Source of the DNA: Spartobacteria bacterium
GTDB lineage: Bacteria > Verrucomicrobiota > Kiritimatiellia > RZYC01
Reading direction: 5' to 3'
Assembly (NCBI GenBank): GCA_009930475.1
Contig: RZYC01000035.1
Span: 1-39,333, forward strand
DNA: 39,333 nt
Within the stretch, counting starts at the first letter, position 1. Each line of letters starts with the position of its first letter. The notes below the pieces were generated by a model that searched no databases, was not told where the DNA came from, and saw only the letters and a program-made list of their open reading frames with translations. A program made the translations under genes and the position numbers. Shown in pieces: positions 28,050-35,895 of the stretch.

Positions 28050-29423
28050 CTATCTGTATCCCAATGCATTAAGTTTTTGCGGCGATAAGAGCGCCGCCAT
28101 TTCCTCCACGCCGAACCGGTCTTCTAAAAACGCACGGAAAGAAGGGTGTTCACCCATGGAACCGCTGTATTCATCCTGCAGTGCCTGTGCCTTTTCGTAT
28201 CCAATGACGGGCAGCAGCGCCGTGACAATCGACAAACTGTGATCCAGCCCTTTCCGGCACATGGATTCATTGGCTGTAATCTTTTCCGCATAGTCCGCCA
28301 GCATATCGCTCCCCGACGTCAATAAATGAATCGAATCCAATAAAGAATGGGATAACAACGGCATAAATTCGTTGATCTGCAACGTTCCCTGCGCAGCAGA
28401 TTCGCCAACCAGCATGTGGTTTGCACGTACCGTCATACCGATCTGAATGACGCTCTCGGCAATGACTGGATTGACCTTTCCCGGCATGATAGATGACCCT
28501 GCCTGCATGGGCGGCAGATTGATTTCCCCCTGCATCGCCAATAAACGCAGGTCTCGGCAAATTTTAATACAATTACACGCACAGGCATCCAATATGCCCG
28601 AGACTTCCACCAGTGCATCCGCATTGGCGGTCTGATCCACCGCATTGTCCCCGCGGCAAACCCCCAGTCCCGTTAATTCGCGCAGTTTCTCGATGACCAG
28701 AAAGATGTATTTCCTCGGCGCCGTTAATCCTGTCCCAATGGCCGTACCGCCCAGATTCACCACTCGCAGTCGTTCTTCACACTTGAATGTGCGCCAGCGA
28801 TCTCTGGCAAAGGCTTCGGCAAAGGCGGAAAATTCTTTGCCTAACGTCAGAGGCACGGCATCCACCATTTCAGTTCGCCCCATCTTGGGTATTTCTGAAA
28901 AGGCTTTTTCCAAGGTCTGAAAACACCCCTGCAAACGCTGTAACGCCTCGCTTAAGCGGCGCACCCCATAAATAGCCGCGACTTTCACCGCTGTGGGATA
29001 CACATCATTGGTCGACTGATGTAAATTGACCGTTCCTATGGGACAAACCGGTGCATAGCCCCCCGTTTCTTTGCCCAATAACTGATTCGCCCGATTCGCA
29101 ATCACTTCGTTGACGTTCATATTGGTCGACGTTCCCGCGCCGCCCTGCAACGCATCCAGCGGGAAGGCCGCGTCATGCCGACCCTCCAGAATCTCATCGC
29201 ATGCCTGAACCATCGCAGTGACCATATCCACCGATAAAAAGCCCAGTTCCCCGTTGGCCAAACAGCAGGCCTTTTTCACCTGCACCAGAGCATAAATCAG
29301 CGATAATGGTACGCGTGTCCGCTTTAAAGGAAAATTCAGTAAAGCCCGCTGTGTGTGAATGCCCCACAAGGCCGTATCAGGCACATCCAGCGATCCCAGG
29401 TGATCTGTTTCTGTTCGAAACAT
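28050..29423 (-). CDS. aspA: Aspartate ammonia-lyase family protein in the hyd operon
   Basis: This 457-residue member of the fumarase/aspartase superfamily would convert aspartate to fumarate and ammonia. It carries the superfamily signature GSSIMPGKVNPVIAES, the GTSTNMNVNEVIANRA segment and HQSTNDVYPTA, all typical of aspartase/fumarase C. The N-terminus is slightly shorter than E. coli AspA. Its place between a TM1266-like gene and hydF follows a known arrangement in anaerobes where aspA lies among the hydrogenase maturation genes. A link between its ammonia and the dithiomethylamine bridge of the H-cluster is inference. Fumarase activity is the main alternative, but the location favours aspartase. 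Confidence 0.9.
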   Translation of the reverse strand: MFRTETDHLGSLDVPDTALWGIHTQRALLNFPLKRTRVPLSLIYALVQVKKACCLANGELGFLSVDMVTAMVQACDEILEGRHDAAFPLDALQGGAGTSTNMNVNEVIANRANQLLGKETGGYAPVCPIGTVNLHQSTNDVYPTAVKVAAIYGVRRLSEALQRLQGCFQTLEKAFSEIPKMGRTEMVDAVPLTLGKEFSAFAEAFARDRWRTFKCEERLRVVNLGGTAIGTGLTAPRKYIFLVIEKLRELTGLGVCRGDNAVDQTANADALVEVSGILDACACNCIKICRDLRLLAMQGEINLPPMQAGSSIMPGKVNPVIAESVIQIGMTVRANHMLVGESAAQGTLQINEFMPLLSHSLLDSIHLLTSGSDMLADYAEKITANESMCRKGLDHSLSIVTALLPVIGYEKAQALQDEYSGSMGEHPSFRAFLEDRFGVEEMAALLSPQKLNALGYR

Positions 29424-29425
29424 GG

Positions 29426-29677
29426 CTATTTCCCCTTGCTCAGCATGGATTTAACCGACACCCCGTCAATCTGCCCCAGGCGCCCCGTCAACCGCCCCAG
29501 CTCATCGTTGCCGGCATCCACAATCAAGGTAATGACCGAACACCCCTTTTTCTCGTAGGGCAGTCCCATGCGTGCCACCACAAGATCCCCGAATTCCTGC
29601 AGCAGGACATTGATTTCCATGGCACAGGACGACCTGTTCTCAACGATGATACCAACGAATCCCAAACGTTTATCCAT
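29426..29677 (-). CDS. TM1266-like ACT-domain protein (iron-only hydrogenase system regulator family)
   Basis: This 83-residue protein starts at the ATG at 29677 (MDKRLGFVGIIVENR). It is a single ACT-type ferredoxin-like fold: a first strand GFVGIIVEN, helix INVLLQEFG, strand VARMGLPY, then CSVITLIVDAGNDELGRLTGRLGQIDGVSVKSML. The GxLGQIxGVxVK ending is characteristic of the short TM1266 family found beside hyd maturation genes. Its role is unproven; ligand-sensing control of the hyd genes is the usual suggestion. It is first in the operon, 2 bases upstream of aspA, and directly follows a terminator-like hairpin. An in-frame ATG three codons earlier is possible. Confidence 0.8.
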   Translation of the reverse strand: MDKRLGFVGIIVENRSSCAMEINVLLQEFGDLVVARMGLPYEKKGCSVITLIVDAGNDELGRLTGRLGQIDGVSVKSMLSKGK

Positions 29678-29692
29678 AATTCCCATCCGAAC

Positions 29693-29719
29693 AAAAAAAA
29701 ACTGCCACAACTGCGGCAG
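29693..29719 (-). terminator. Intrinsic terminator immediately upstream of the hyd operon's first start codon
   Basis: On the minus strand a 7-bp stem including one G-U pair (29719-29713 with 29708-29702) and loop AGUU is followed by at least eight T residues (29701-29693). It lies only 16 bases before the start at 29677. It may end the upstream transcript or act as an attenuator. AACTGCGG at 29793-29786 is perfectly complementary to CCGCAGTT (29716-29709) in the terminator, so an alternative antiterminator pairing is possible. Confidence 0.75.
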
Positions 29720-29859
29720 ACAACGATGGATAAACCCACTTCATAATTCGTTATTCCACCTTGGATCAGAACCAACCGTTCCTTACCGCAGTTAAAATGA
29801 GGTACTACTTAACAACGCCCCCCTCTGAAATGCAACATCTTTTGCTGTCTTTTATGCCA

Positions 29860-30171
29860 TCACTCTTCCGCCTCTTTAATGACGCTTTTTCCACTCAGAC
29901 GCTGCAATGAAGCTCCGCGAAACGGATCAGGCATGTCTTCTGCCTGCTCATATGTGTCACGAACAGAGACCGCACGCTTTACCGAACGCGTTTTTTGAGT
30001 CGTCTTCTTCTGTGCATTATTGACGTCGTTAGTAACACCAGGTGACGGCAAATAATCGACACGATTTCCATCTTCATCATAATAGATGTATTTCCCTGCA
30101 TGAACTTTTACGCTCCCGCAGGAAAGAATGAGCAACGTCATCATAAGAACAACAACTCTTTTCGTTTTCAT
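29860..30171 (-). CDS. Small exported protein with a DUF4124-like start
   Basis: This 103-residue protein has an N-terminal signal (MKTKRVVVLMMTLLILSCGSVKVHA). It could be cleaved after VHA or lipidated at Cys18 in ILSC. The first mature residues GKYIYYDEDGNRVDYLPSP resemble the short beta motif of DUF4124 domains. The rest is charged and probably unstructured (KKTTQKTRSVKRAVSVRDTYEQAEDMPDPFRG). It starts 9 bases after the stop of the propeller pilin gene and is the last gene of the pilus operon. Function unknown. Confidence 0.6.
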   Translation of the reverse strand: MKTKRVVVLMMTLLILSCGSVKVHAGKYIYYDEDGNRVDYLPSPGVTNDVNNAQKKTTQKTRSVKRAVSVRDTYEQAEDMPDPFRGASLQRLSGKSVIKEAEE

Positions 30172-30180
30172 AGCACCCTC

Positions 30181-32769
30181 TTAATCATCTTTGTGCACGC
30201 CCAGCTGGAGACGGAATTCTGAAAAACTGACCAGCGACTGCGAGCCATAATCACCTACGTCACCATAGACATGCAACGCGATTTCCGGACGTTCTTCCTG
30301 ACTGCCAAAAGATGATCCGGGGGGTGACGTAAAACTGGCATCACGCAGTGTAAAGCTGTTTCCGGGGGATCGCTCTATACCGCTGCCGCTATTAATCTCC
30401 CAATAGGCTCCGGCTGTCGCCGGTGCTGAAGGAGACTCGGCCACCGAAACATCATCCACCACCGTGAAGTAATCATTAGAAACCGCCCAGTTTGTCACTT
30501 TGTAGGGCGGCCACAGGGTCGTTCCGGCCAGATCACCCGTGGCAAACTCGGGATTATATTTTTTTCGCGTCGTGTTGTCGTACTGGGTGTCGCCTGCCTG
30601 CAAACTATCTGAAGCATTTCCATAATAGAGCGTAATATAGTTCATTTTAACGCCGCCACTACGACCTTCCTCCACACGCGCCATAATCGTCGAGAGGTCG
30701 CGTAGATGGTTTCCTGTCCGCATTTTTGTATCATCCGTTACATCTTTGTATGCCAGCCACGTCCGCTGTTCCTCCCCGGAGACCACCAACTGCTTCCATA
30801 GCACTATCAGCAAACGGTCATCTTTCTCATCCGTGCCATGGAATCCGGGCTTAATGCTGTCGGGAATTAAATCGTTATAGGCATTTTCACTGCTGTCATA
30901 CCGCATAAACGAAACGCCATACCCGCCATACTTACCCACCGCTTCCCGATGCCAGCGAAAGTTAAACCCGCTGGCTGCATAATCCAGATCATCGCCCCAC
31001 ACCACTTTCGTCTGGATGGAATAACTAAGGTATTTAGTATCTGCCCAATGATTGGTGAATTGTTCGTTGTTGCTGATAGGCAGGGCATAGCCGCCGATGG
31101 CATTGGCCGGATACCCCAGATAAACGATCGTTCCATTGTCACCTACCGCATAAATCCCTGTACGTTCACTCCCCCATACGGAGTTCAGTGTATTGGGCAT
31201 CACATTTTCGCCATCTTTGTCTAACACTAAATCCCAGCCGGTTCCATCGTTAAAAATAATCGTCCCAGCGTCTCCTGCTGCAAATATGTAGTCTTCAGAG
31301 CCTCCATACACCCCGTTCAGATCTCTTGTTGTGGGACTGGTTTGCGAACTTGATCGCCAGCTCGATGCCACGTTGACATTATCCGTTTTGAAAATCTTTC
31401 CATCATCCCCCACTGCATAAACATTATAAAGAGATGTTCCCCACATAGCATTGATTGACTGAACACCACTAAAAGCGTACCATTCCAAATACGTACCAGA
31501 TGACGGCCATTCTTTGTACACAAAACCTCCATAGTCAGAGTACGATATGTTACCGCAACCAAAAATGTTATAATCTCTACCGTCATAGTACTCCCACACA
31601 CTTTTAAACATCATGTACCGTTCATAATGCCATGGGCGCCAGACCGTGCCACGAGAATACCCATAAGTTTGCGTTCCACCGCAACAGTACCTACGTCGGT
31701 TGTAGGTTCCATTCCATTTGTATGGATTGGTGCCATAGTCCCCATACGTTGAAACATGATTCCAACTTGAACCAAAAACCGCGTAAATATCAAAGAGAGA
31801 ATAATTATCCCCCACACCGAAGCAATACAGCCCTCTGACATCGTTGACAATTCTCGACCAACTACCGCTCGTATATTCCAGCATCTCCCCGTCATTCCCC
31901 ACTGCCACCATTTTCTCCGGATTACTGGCACTGTAAACCGATGGTGTACCCCATACGTCACGCAGCAGTTTGGTCGTCGGGCTGGTCATGGTGCTCCATT
32001 TGATGCCACCACGATCGACCCCGTCGTAATGAACAATGATGCCGTCTTCACCCACGACATAAATATTGTCCGATGCATTCCCCCATATACCGTGAAAATC
32101 TTTATCGCGGGCGGCTGCTGCAATTTCTGATGACGGAACCAAATTAGCAATATAACCTCCGTCCTTGTTAACGGTTGTAAAATTCTGGAATGTCAGATAA
32201 TCCGAGCTATCCCAGCCAAAAGAGGTTTCTATTTCTTGTTCGGTGGTCATCAGCCGCTCGGTATCGCTTTTTTCTAACTCATCCGTCGGCACATCCCATC
32301 CCGCCTGATATTCGCGATAATCCCCATCCGGCCCAATATCTGTCCCTCCAGGCGTCCCAATGGGTTGATCAAAATTGTCTGAAATGGTATCCCCTGCACC
32401 GTCCAGCCCACCGCCTTCCATTTCCACCGTCGCCTGTGCGATCGTGCTCCCCTGCCAAGATCCGCCCACATCCGATCTGCCCTCGGAAGTGATGTAGACA
32501 AACGAGCCGTCGTTGGTAACGGTCAGCAAAAACTGTTCGGTACTGCTCAGGGTAAACACAGCACTGGTACAATTCAAATCCTGTGCATGGGCTTTGGCAT
32601 AAGAAACGCCCGCTTTGGCCAGATAAAAGGCACGGTTTTCATTCTGCATCAGCATGCTGCGATCATCGGACTGCTGTACCACAGCCACCGTAGCCGCTCC
32701 CAGCACCGCCAGAATCGTCATCGTCACGACCAGCGTGATCATCAACGCCCCATCACATGATTTTTTCAT
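30181..32769 (-). CDS. PilX-like pseudopilin with a large beta-propeller and C-terminal domain
   Basis: This 862-residue protein begins KKSCDGALMITLVVTMTILAVLGAATVAVVQQ, a prepilin-like N-terminus with the helix of PilX/minor pilins and FYLAKAGVSYAKA just after. From about residue 228 to 556 come repeats of the form xxWGxxxxxIYAVGDDGxIxxYDG (near 228, 272, 313, 441, 487 and 531, plus a diverged one near 400), about six or seven blades of a beta-propeller. The remainder (about 560-860) is beta-rich with a carbohydrate-lectin look. The ATG at 32769 is chosen because AGGTGAG lies before it. It may sit at the pilus tip as an adhesin; that is inference from PilY1/PilX parallels. Confidence 0.7.
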   Translation of the reverse strand: MKKSCDGALMITLVVTMTILAVLGAATVAVVQQSDDRSMLMQNENRAFYLAKAGVSYAKAHAQDLNCTSAVFTLSSTEQFLLTVTNDGSFVYITSEGRSDVGGSWQGSTIAQATVEMEGGGLDGAGDTISDNFDQPIGTPGGTDIGPDGDYREYQAGWDVPTDELEKSDTERLMTTEQEIETSFGWDSSDYLTFQNFTTVNKDGGYIANLVPSSEIAAAARDKDFHGIWGNASDNIYVVGEDGIIVHYDGVDRGGIKWSTMTSPTTKLLRDVWGTPSVYSASNPEKMVAVGNDGEMLEYTSGSWSRIVNDVRGLYCFGVGDNYSLFDIYAVFGSSWNHVSTYGDYGTNPYKWNGTYNRRRYCCGGTQTYGYSRGTVWRPWHYERYMMFKSVWEYYDGRDYNIFGCGNISYSDYGGFVYKEWPSSGTYLEWYAFSGVQSINAMWGTSLYNVYAVGDDGKIFKTDNVNVASSWRSSSQTSPTTRDLNGVYGGSEDYIFAAGDAGTIIFNDGTGWDLVLDKDGENVMPNTLNSVWGSERTGIYAVGDNGTIVYLGYPANAIGGYALPISNNEQFTNHWADTKYLSYSIQTKVVWGDDLDYAASGFNFRWHREAVGKYGGYGVSFMRYDSSENAYNDLIPDSIKPGFHGTDEKDDRLLIVLWKQLVVSGEEQRTWLAYKDVTDDTKMRTGNHLRDLSTIMARVEEGRSGGVKMNYITLYYGNASDSLQAGDTQYDNTTRKKYNPEFATGDLAGTTLWPPYKVTNWAVSNDYFTVVDDVSVAESPSAPATAGAYWEINSGSGIERSPGNSFTLRDASFTSPPGSSFGSQEERPEIALHVYGDVGDYGSQSLVSFSEFRLQLGVHKDD

Positions 32770-32778
32770 ACCACTCAC

Positions 32779-33417
32779 CTAAAGAGATTGAGCCAAATCC
32801 GCACCCAGCTGTTTGGCATAATGTAACAACTCTTGATTTTCTTTGATCTTCGCTCTGTCAAAAAGTCTAAAAACAGGCCAGGCCGTGATGACCTCATAAC
32901 CAAGGGCTTCAAGGGGCAACCGCATGGCATCCAGTGTAAATCCCATATCCTCTACCTTTTCCTGCTCACAGATACCCACCACAATGGCCTTGCGCTGCTG
33001 CCCAGTCAATCGACTCGACCATCCGCGCGGGCGGTTGTTATTAAAATCATAAAAACAATACAGTCGATCAATAAAGGCTTTCATCCATGACGTGATATTA
33101 TACTGATGCGTCGGCGATACAAGAACCAGCCCCTGAGATTCGAGAATATCCTGATAGATCAGCGACATACCGTCTTTTAACCCCGTGCATATCTTATCCT
33201 TTCGGCAGCACTCACACCCGATGCACCCCTGATAGTGAACATCGCGCAAATGTATGCCTTCCGCCGCGCAGGATTGATCGGTCACGCCCTTCAATACATG
33301 CTGCAAAATCACATCCGAATTACCGCCTTTGCGCGGACTTCCACCAATGCCTAACACCTTCGGGTGCGGGTTATTCGATTGCACTGCCTGTTCCATCATA
33401 TTTTCAACATATTGCAT
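32779..33417 (-). CDS. Flavodoxin-fold Fe-S NAD(P)H-dependent oxidoreductase (Isf-like)
   Basis: This 212-residue flavoprotein reads VLGIGGSPRKGGNSDVILQHVL (FMN-binding P-loop), VSPTHQYNITSWMKAFIDRL and a Rossmann-like C-terminus. GCIGCECCRKDKIC gives CX2CX2CX5C, the compact 4Fe-4S motif of the iron-sulfur flavoprotein family. Such proteins move electrons between ferredoxin-like donors and small acceptors. The start at 33417 is chosen because the family's own N-terminus follows; an in-frame ATG at 33528 would add 37 residues encoded largely by a dispersed repeat. Its position inside a pseudopilin operon is odd. It could be a passenger gene that arrived with the neighbouring repeat. Confidence 0.8.
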   Translation of the reverse strand: MQYVENMMEQAVQSNNPHPKVLGIGGSPRKGGNSDVILQHVLKGVTDQSCAAEGIHLRDVHYQGCIGCECCRKDKICTGLKDGMSLIYQDILESQGLVLVSPTHQYNITSWMKAFIDRLYCFYDFNNNRPRGWSSRLTGQQRKAIVVGICEQEKVEDMGFTLDAMRLPLEALGYEVITAWPVFRLFDRAKIKENQELLHYAKQLGADLAQSL

Positions 33418-33424
33418 ATCTTTA

Positions 33425-33475
33425 CCTTGGAGTGCGTGCGGCAAGCGGTACTCCGCGCGACGCCGCTTTGTATCC
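33425..33475 (+). repeat. PWSA dispersed repeat, copy A
   Basis: This 51-base copy starts CCTTGGAGTGCG and ends CGCTTTGTATCC, and on the plus strand reads PWSACGKRYSARRRFVS. It lies between the pseudopilin stop at 33525 and the flavoprotein start at 33417, in antisense orientation to the operon. Similar copies are at 34385-34474, 39184-39265 and 39275-39333. Confidence 0.75.
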
Positions 33476-33524
33476 CGAAGACAAACGCTGGTGCGACTTC
33501 CGCTTTTCATCCCGCCACAACCTG

Positions 33525-33995
33525 TCATTCTCCCACATACACCCGATTAGAGTACACCGGAACACCCGAACCGGCAGGAGTAATTACAAAAGAAATTAAA
33601 TCGGGATTCGCAGGAATCGGATTGGGAGAAAACGCAAATGACGACACATCTTTCATGAGCGGATAGGCCGTTCCGTTCACCGTCATGTTGAGCGTGGATC
33701 CCGACAGGGAAACCGTGCGATTCGCCCCGCCACGACGAAAAACAACCGATGAGCCGCTGCTGGAAATACGTGCCGCATGATTGGTTGCACGATCCACATA
33801 ACGCGCTTCGCGCACCAGCCGCCCCATGGCCAGTTCCACATGCTGTGCCAGCTGTGCGTTGGAACGCGAACGGGTATATCCATTGACCATGTGCACTACC
33901 AGCATACTGCCCAAACCAGCAACCATCCCCACCATCATGAGTACGACCACGATTTCGATCAGGGTAAATCCTTTGATAGGTGCACTATTTTTCAT
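33525..33995 (-). CDS. Type II/IV pseudopilin (minor)
   Basis: This 156-residue protein carries a class III prepilin signal: basic leader MKNSAPIK, then GFTLIEIVVVLMMVGMVAGLGSM with cleavage after glycine and glutamate at mature position 5. A long helix and a serine/glycine-rich beta domain follow. It would be processed by PilD-type peptidase and join a pilus or pseudopilus. The start shares an ATGA overlap with the upstream pseudopilin stop, and its own stop overlaps an ATG at 33528 the same way, so the genes are translated in series. Confidence 0.85.
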   Translation of the reverse strand: MKNSAPIKGFTLIEIVVVLMMVGMVAGLGSMLVVHMVNGYTRSRSNAQLAQHVELAMGRLVREARYVDRATNHAARISSSGSSVVFRRGGANRTVSLSGSTLNMTVNGTAYPLMKDVSSFAFSPNPIPANPDLISFVITPAGSGVPVYSNRVYVGE

Positions 33996-34486
33996 TCTAC
34001 AGCAAACAGCGTCGTCAAACGCTGCCCTATGGAGTTGGTTACGGTGACGCGAAGGTTTTTCGTTCCACCCGATGTGGCACTATAGGGTGCCGATGTAGGG
34101 AAGGTGACAAACGATGCACCAATTCCCGCCGCCATCAACCGTGTTCTCAATGCGCTCAAATCTGCGTCTGTTTGCGGGCGATTCGTCATAATCCCGGCCA
34201 TCACCGAATCCAGCGCACAGGTACGCTGAATGCGAATAGGTGCCACCGCACTGCTTTCCACCGCATTCCCCATAAACGGGATCAGCATAGCCGACGCCAA
34301 TGCTACTAATAGAATCGTCAGCACCACTTCGATGAGGGTGAAGCCGAGTGTCTTTGTTTTTGCGGATAATATGATGGACGTTGCGGGGACGGTGGTCGCC
34401 CGGGGTACCGGTTGCCCACCGGATACAAAGCGGTGTCGCCTCGCGGGTACACTCGTTGCCACCGCACTCCAAGGTTTAGAAATCAT
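33992..34486 (-). CDS. Pseudopilin with an abnormally long leader containing a dispersed repeat
   Basis: This 164-residue protein has the prepilin motif LGFTLIEVVLTILLVALASAML, but the glycine is residue 48 instead of about 7-15. Residues 5 to about 36 (PWSAVATSVPARRHRFVS...) are encoded by repeat copy B. Removing the insert would join MISK to KTKTLGFTLIEV, a normal short leader. The ATG is fixed by the ATGA overlap with the upstream gene. Whether the long leader is tolerated by the prepilin peptidase and the membrane machinery is unknown. The C-terminal part has a periplasmic beta-rich character. Confidence 0.8.
   Translation of the reverse strand: MISKPWSAVATSVPARRHRFVSGGQPVPRATTVPATSIILSAKTKTLGFTLIEVVLTILLVALASAMLIPFMGNAVESSAVAPIRIQRTCALDSVMAGIMTNRPQTDADLSALRTRLMAAGIGASFVTFPTSAPYSATSGGTKNLRVTVTNSIGQRLTTLFAVE
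34385..34474 (-). repeat. PWSA dispersed repeat, copy B, inside a coding region
   Basis: Core 34421-34474 reads CCTTGGAGTGCG to CGCTTTGTATCC on the minus strand. A second, diverged half-unit (34385-34420) repeats the GGCAAC..GTACCC..GGCGAC..ACCG pattern. The open frame PWSAVATSVPARRHRFVS is kept through the insertion. The peptide corresponds to the PWSACGKRYSARRRFVS reading of copy A. Confidence 0.8.
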
Positions 34487-34923
34487 TCGATATACCCCGT
34501 TTCTGCGGCAATAGTAACTGTTCGAGTTGAGCCGCCTGAATCCGTCAGTGTGATCGATTTGGCACTGTCAGGGGCACCCCAGACATCAAAACTCACGGTT
34601 CCCGATGTCAACGTCACACCTGAAGGTGCACCCACCATAAATCCATTGGGCAAAGTAACGGCCACCCCGTTGCGGATAAAGGAATTTGTCGCTCCGTAAT
34701 TCATACTCCAGCTATTCGTAGAGGACATGGCGCGACTGCGAACATAAGACAAGGTTTGAATCAATTTGTCGCGAGCACTGATCAAATCACTCTCAGTATT
34801 GGCAAGCTTGGAAACCGCTACCGTTGTAATGATAGACACCAGCATGAGAATCACAATGAATTCGATCATTGTGAAGCCACAACGCCGATCCTTACATTTC
34901 ATTTGGATGCTAAAAATGTTCAT
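34483..34923 (-). CDS. GspH/FimT-like pseudopilin
   Basis: This 146-residue protein has a leader ending RRC-G and then FTMIEFIVILMLVSIITTVAVSKL, the prepilin cleavage site with conserved glutamate. The body (ESDLISARDKLIQTLSYVRSRAMSS, then a beta-rich domain with VSFDVWGAPDSAKSITLT) matches the GspH/FimT type of minor pseudopilin, which usually sits near the tip complex. Its ATG overlaps the upstream stop (TAATG) and its stop overlaps the next start (ATGA). Confidence 0.85.
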   Translation of the reverse strand: MNIFSIQMKCKDRRCGFTMIEFIVILMLVSIITTVAVSKLANTESDLISARDKLIQTLSYVRSRAMSSTNSWSMNYGATNSFIRNGVAVTLPNGFMVGAPSGVTLTSGTVSFDVWGAPDSAKSITLTDSGGSTRTVTIAAETGYIE

Positions 34924-35369
34924 TACTCATTTACCGTTGGCATAGTCCATCGGTCTAACTGCTCCTCCTTGAGCCAGACATTTTTCCCGGTTCCACCCTT
35001 CTTCAACTTTAACACCGCCAGATCTATATAGGTATTCCCATCTCCCCAACGAGGTGTAACCACAACATCCCCAAAATAAACCAATGTGCTATAACCCCAC
35101 ACCTGGCTTTCATCCCCTCCCATAAGACCATGAAAAGCTTCCTTGGCCACATCCAAAATCACCGGTGCCTCACCCTCTTCTATGAACAACTTTGTATACG
35201 CCATAGATAAGGCCCCCTTAGCAGACGTCATCCCCGCTTGAGCCACTTTATTCCGGCCCGACTCCACAATATCAAAATACGTTGGCACCGCAACCGCCGC
35301 CAAAATCGCGATCAATAAGATGACCGCCAATATCTCTACCATTGTGAATCCATTATGATGGTTTGTCAT
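34923..35369 (-). CDS. Pilin/pseudopilin (GspG/PilE-like)
   Basis: This 148-residue protein has a short leader MTNHHN, cleavage glycine and FTMVEILAVILLIAILAAVAVPTYFDIVESGR, the classic N-terminal helix of type IV pilins. A small variable domain follows and ends with LDRWTMPTVNE. It resembles the larger neighbour at 35494-35895 in its first 70 residues, suggesting duplication. A terminator hairpin lies in the 124-base gap upstream, so its expression relative to that pilin is probably reduced. Confidence 0.88.
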   Translation of the reverse strand: MTNHHNGFTMVEILAVILLIAILAAVAVPTYFDIVESGRNKVAQAGMTSAKGALSMAYTKLFIEEGEAPVILDVAKEAFHGLMGGDESQVWGYSTLVYFGDVVVTPRWGDGNTYIDLAVLKLKKGGTGKNVWLKEEQLDRWTMPTVNE

Positions 35370-35413
35370 GGAAGATCCCTGTAATGATTGATTCGACCAT
35401 CAAAAAATGAAAA

Positions 35414-35439
35414 GTAGCGCAGCATAAATGCCACGCTAC
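35414..35439 (-). terminator. Terminator/attenuator after the first pilin gene
   Basis: GTAGCG/CGCTAC (35414-35419 with 35434-35439) with an inner GCAT/ATGC stem (35422-35425 with 35428-35431) is followed on the minus strand by TTTTCATTTTTT. It separates the pilin at 35494 from the downstream pseudopilin operon, so part of the transcripts would stop here. Confidence 0.75.
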
Positions 35440-35493
35440 CGTGTAAATTATATTTTGTTAACAGCTAACGCCATCCCAGCGTTTTAACTCCGA

Positions 35494-35895
35494 CTACATA
35501 ACGGACGGTAACACCCACGTTTCATTCACAGCGTCAATATCAGAATTACTTTTAACGCTTACACCGTGGATAGTGAGTGTCGGGTCGTTAGCAGTATCGA
35601 CACTTACAACAATATCGCCAAACGTAACCGCACTAAGCGTTGCACCTGATCCAAAAGCAGCAGTAAGAACCGCAGCCAGACTAGGTGCTGCACCAGAATC
35701 AAGATATTCTTTTGCATAAGCTGTGGCCAAAGAGGATTTTGCCTCAGCGATACCCGATACCACCGCTTTTGTACGAGCAGACTTCACCAAACTCAAATAT
35801 TTAGGGGTCGCGACGGCAGCCAGAATACCAATGAGCAACAGCACTGCCAAAATTTCAACCATCGTAAAACCATCATTTCTTCTCATCTTTTTCAT
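35494..35895 (-). CDS. Pilin (GspG/PilA-like), probably the major subunit of the cluster
   Basis: This 133-residue prepilin has leader MKKMRRND, cleavage glycine and FTMVEILAVLLLIGILAAVATPKYLSLVKSAR. The rest is an alpha/beta domain with VSVDTANDPTLTIHGVSV, ending ETWVLPSVM. AAGGAG lies upstream of the ATG (about 10 bases, a long spacing). It is first in the gene series and is followed by its own terminator hairpin, the arrangement expected for a subunit made in larger amounts than the minor pseudopilins behind it. No assembly ATPase, peptidase or secretin genes are in the window. Confidence 0.88.
   Translation of the reverse strand: MKKMRRNDGFTMVEILAVLLLIGILAAVATPKYLSLVKSARTKAVVSGIAEAKSSLATAYAKEYLDSGAAPSLAAVLTAAFGSGATLSAVTFGDIVVSVDTANDPTLTIHGVSVKSNSDIDAVNETWVLPSVM

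Noticed and set aside
33418-33528. N-terminal extension of the flavoprotein to the ATG at 33528
   Set aside because: The extra 37 residues include the antisense of repeat copy A and have no match to the flavoprotein family; the ATG at 33417 gives a normal N-terminus. The ATGA overlap with the upstream gene leaves some doubt.
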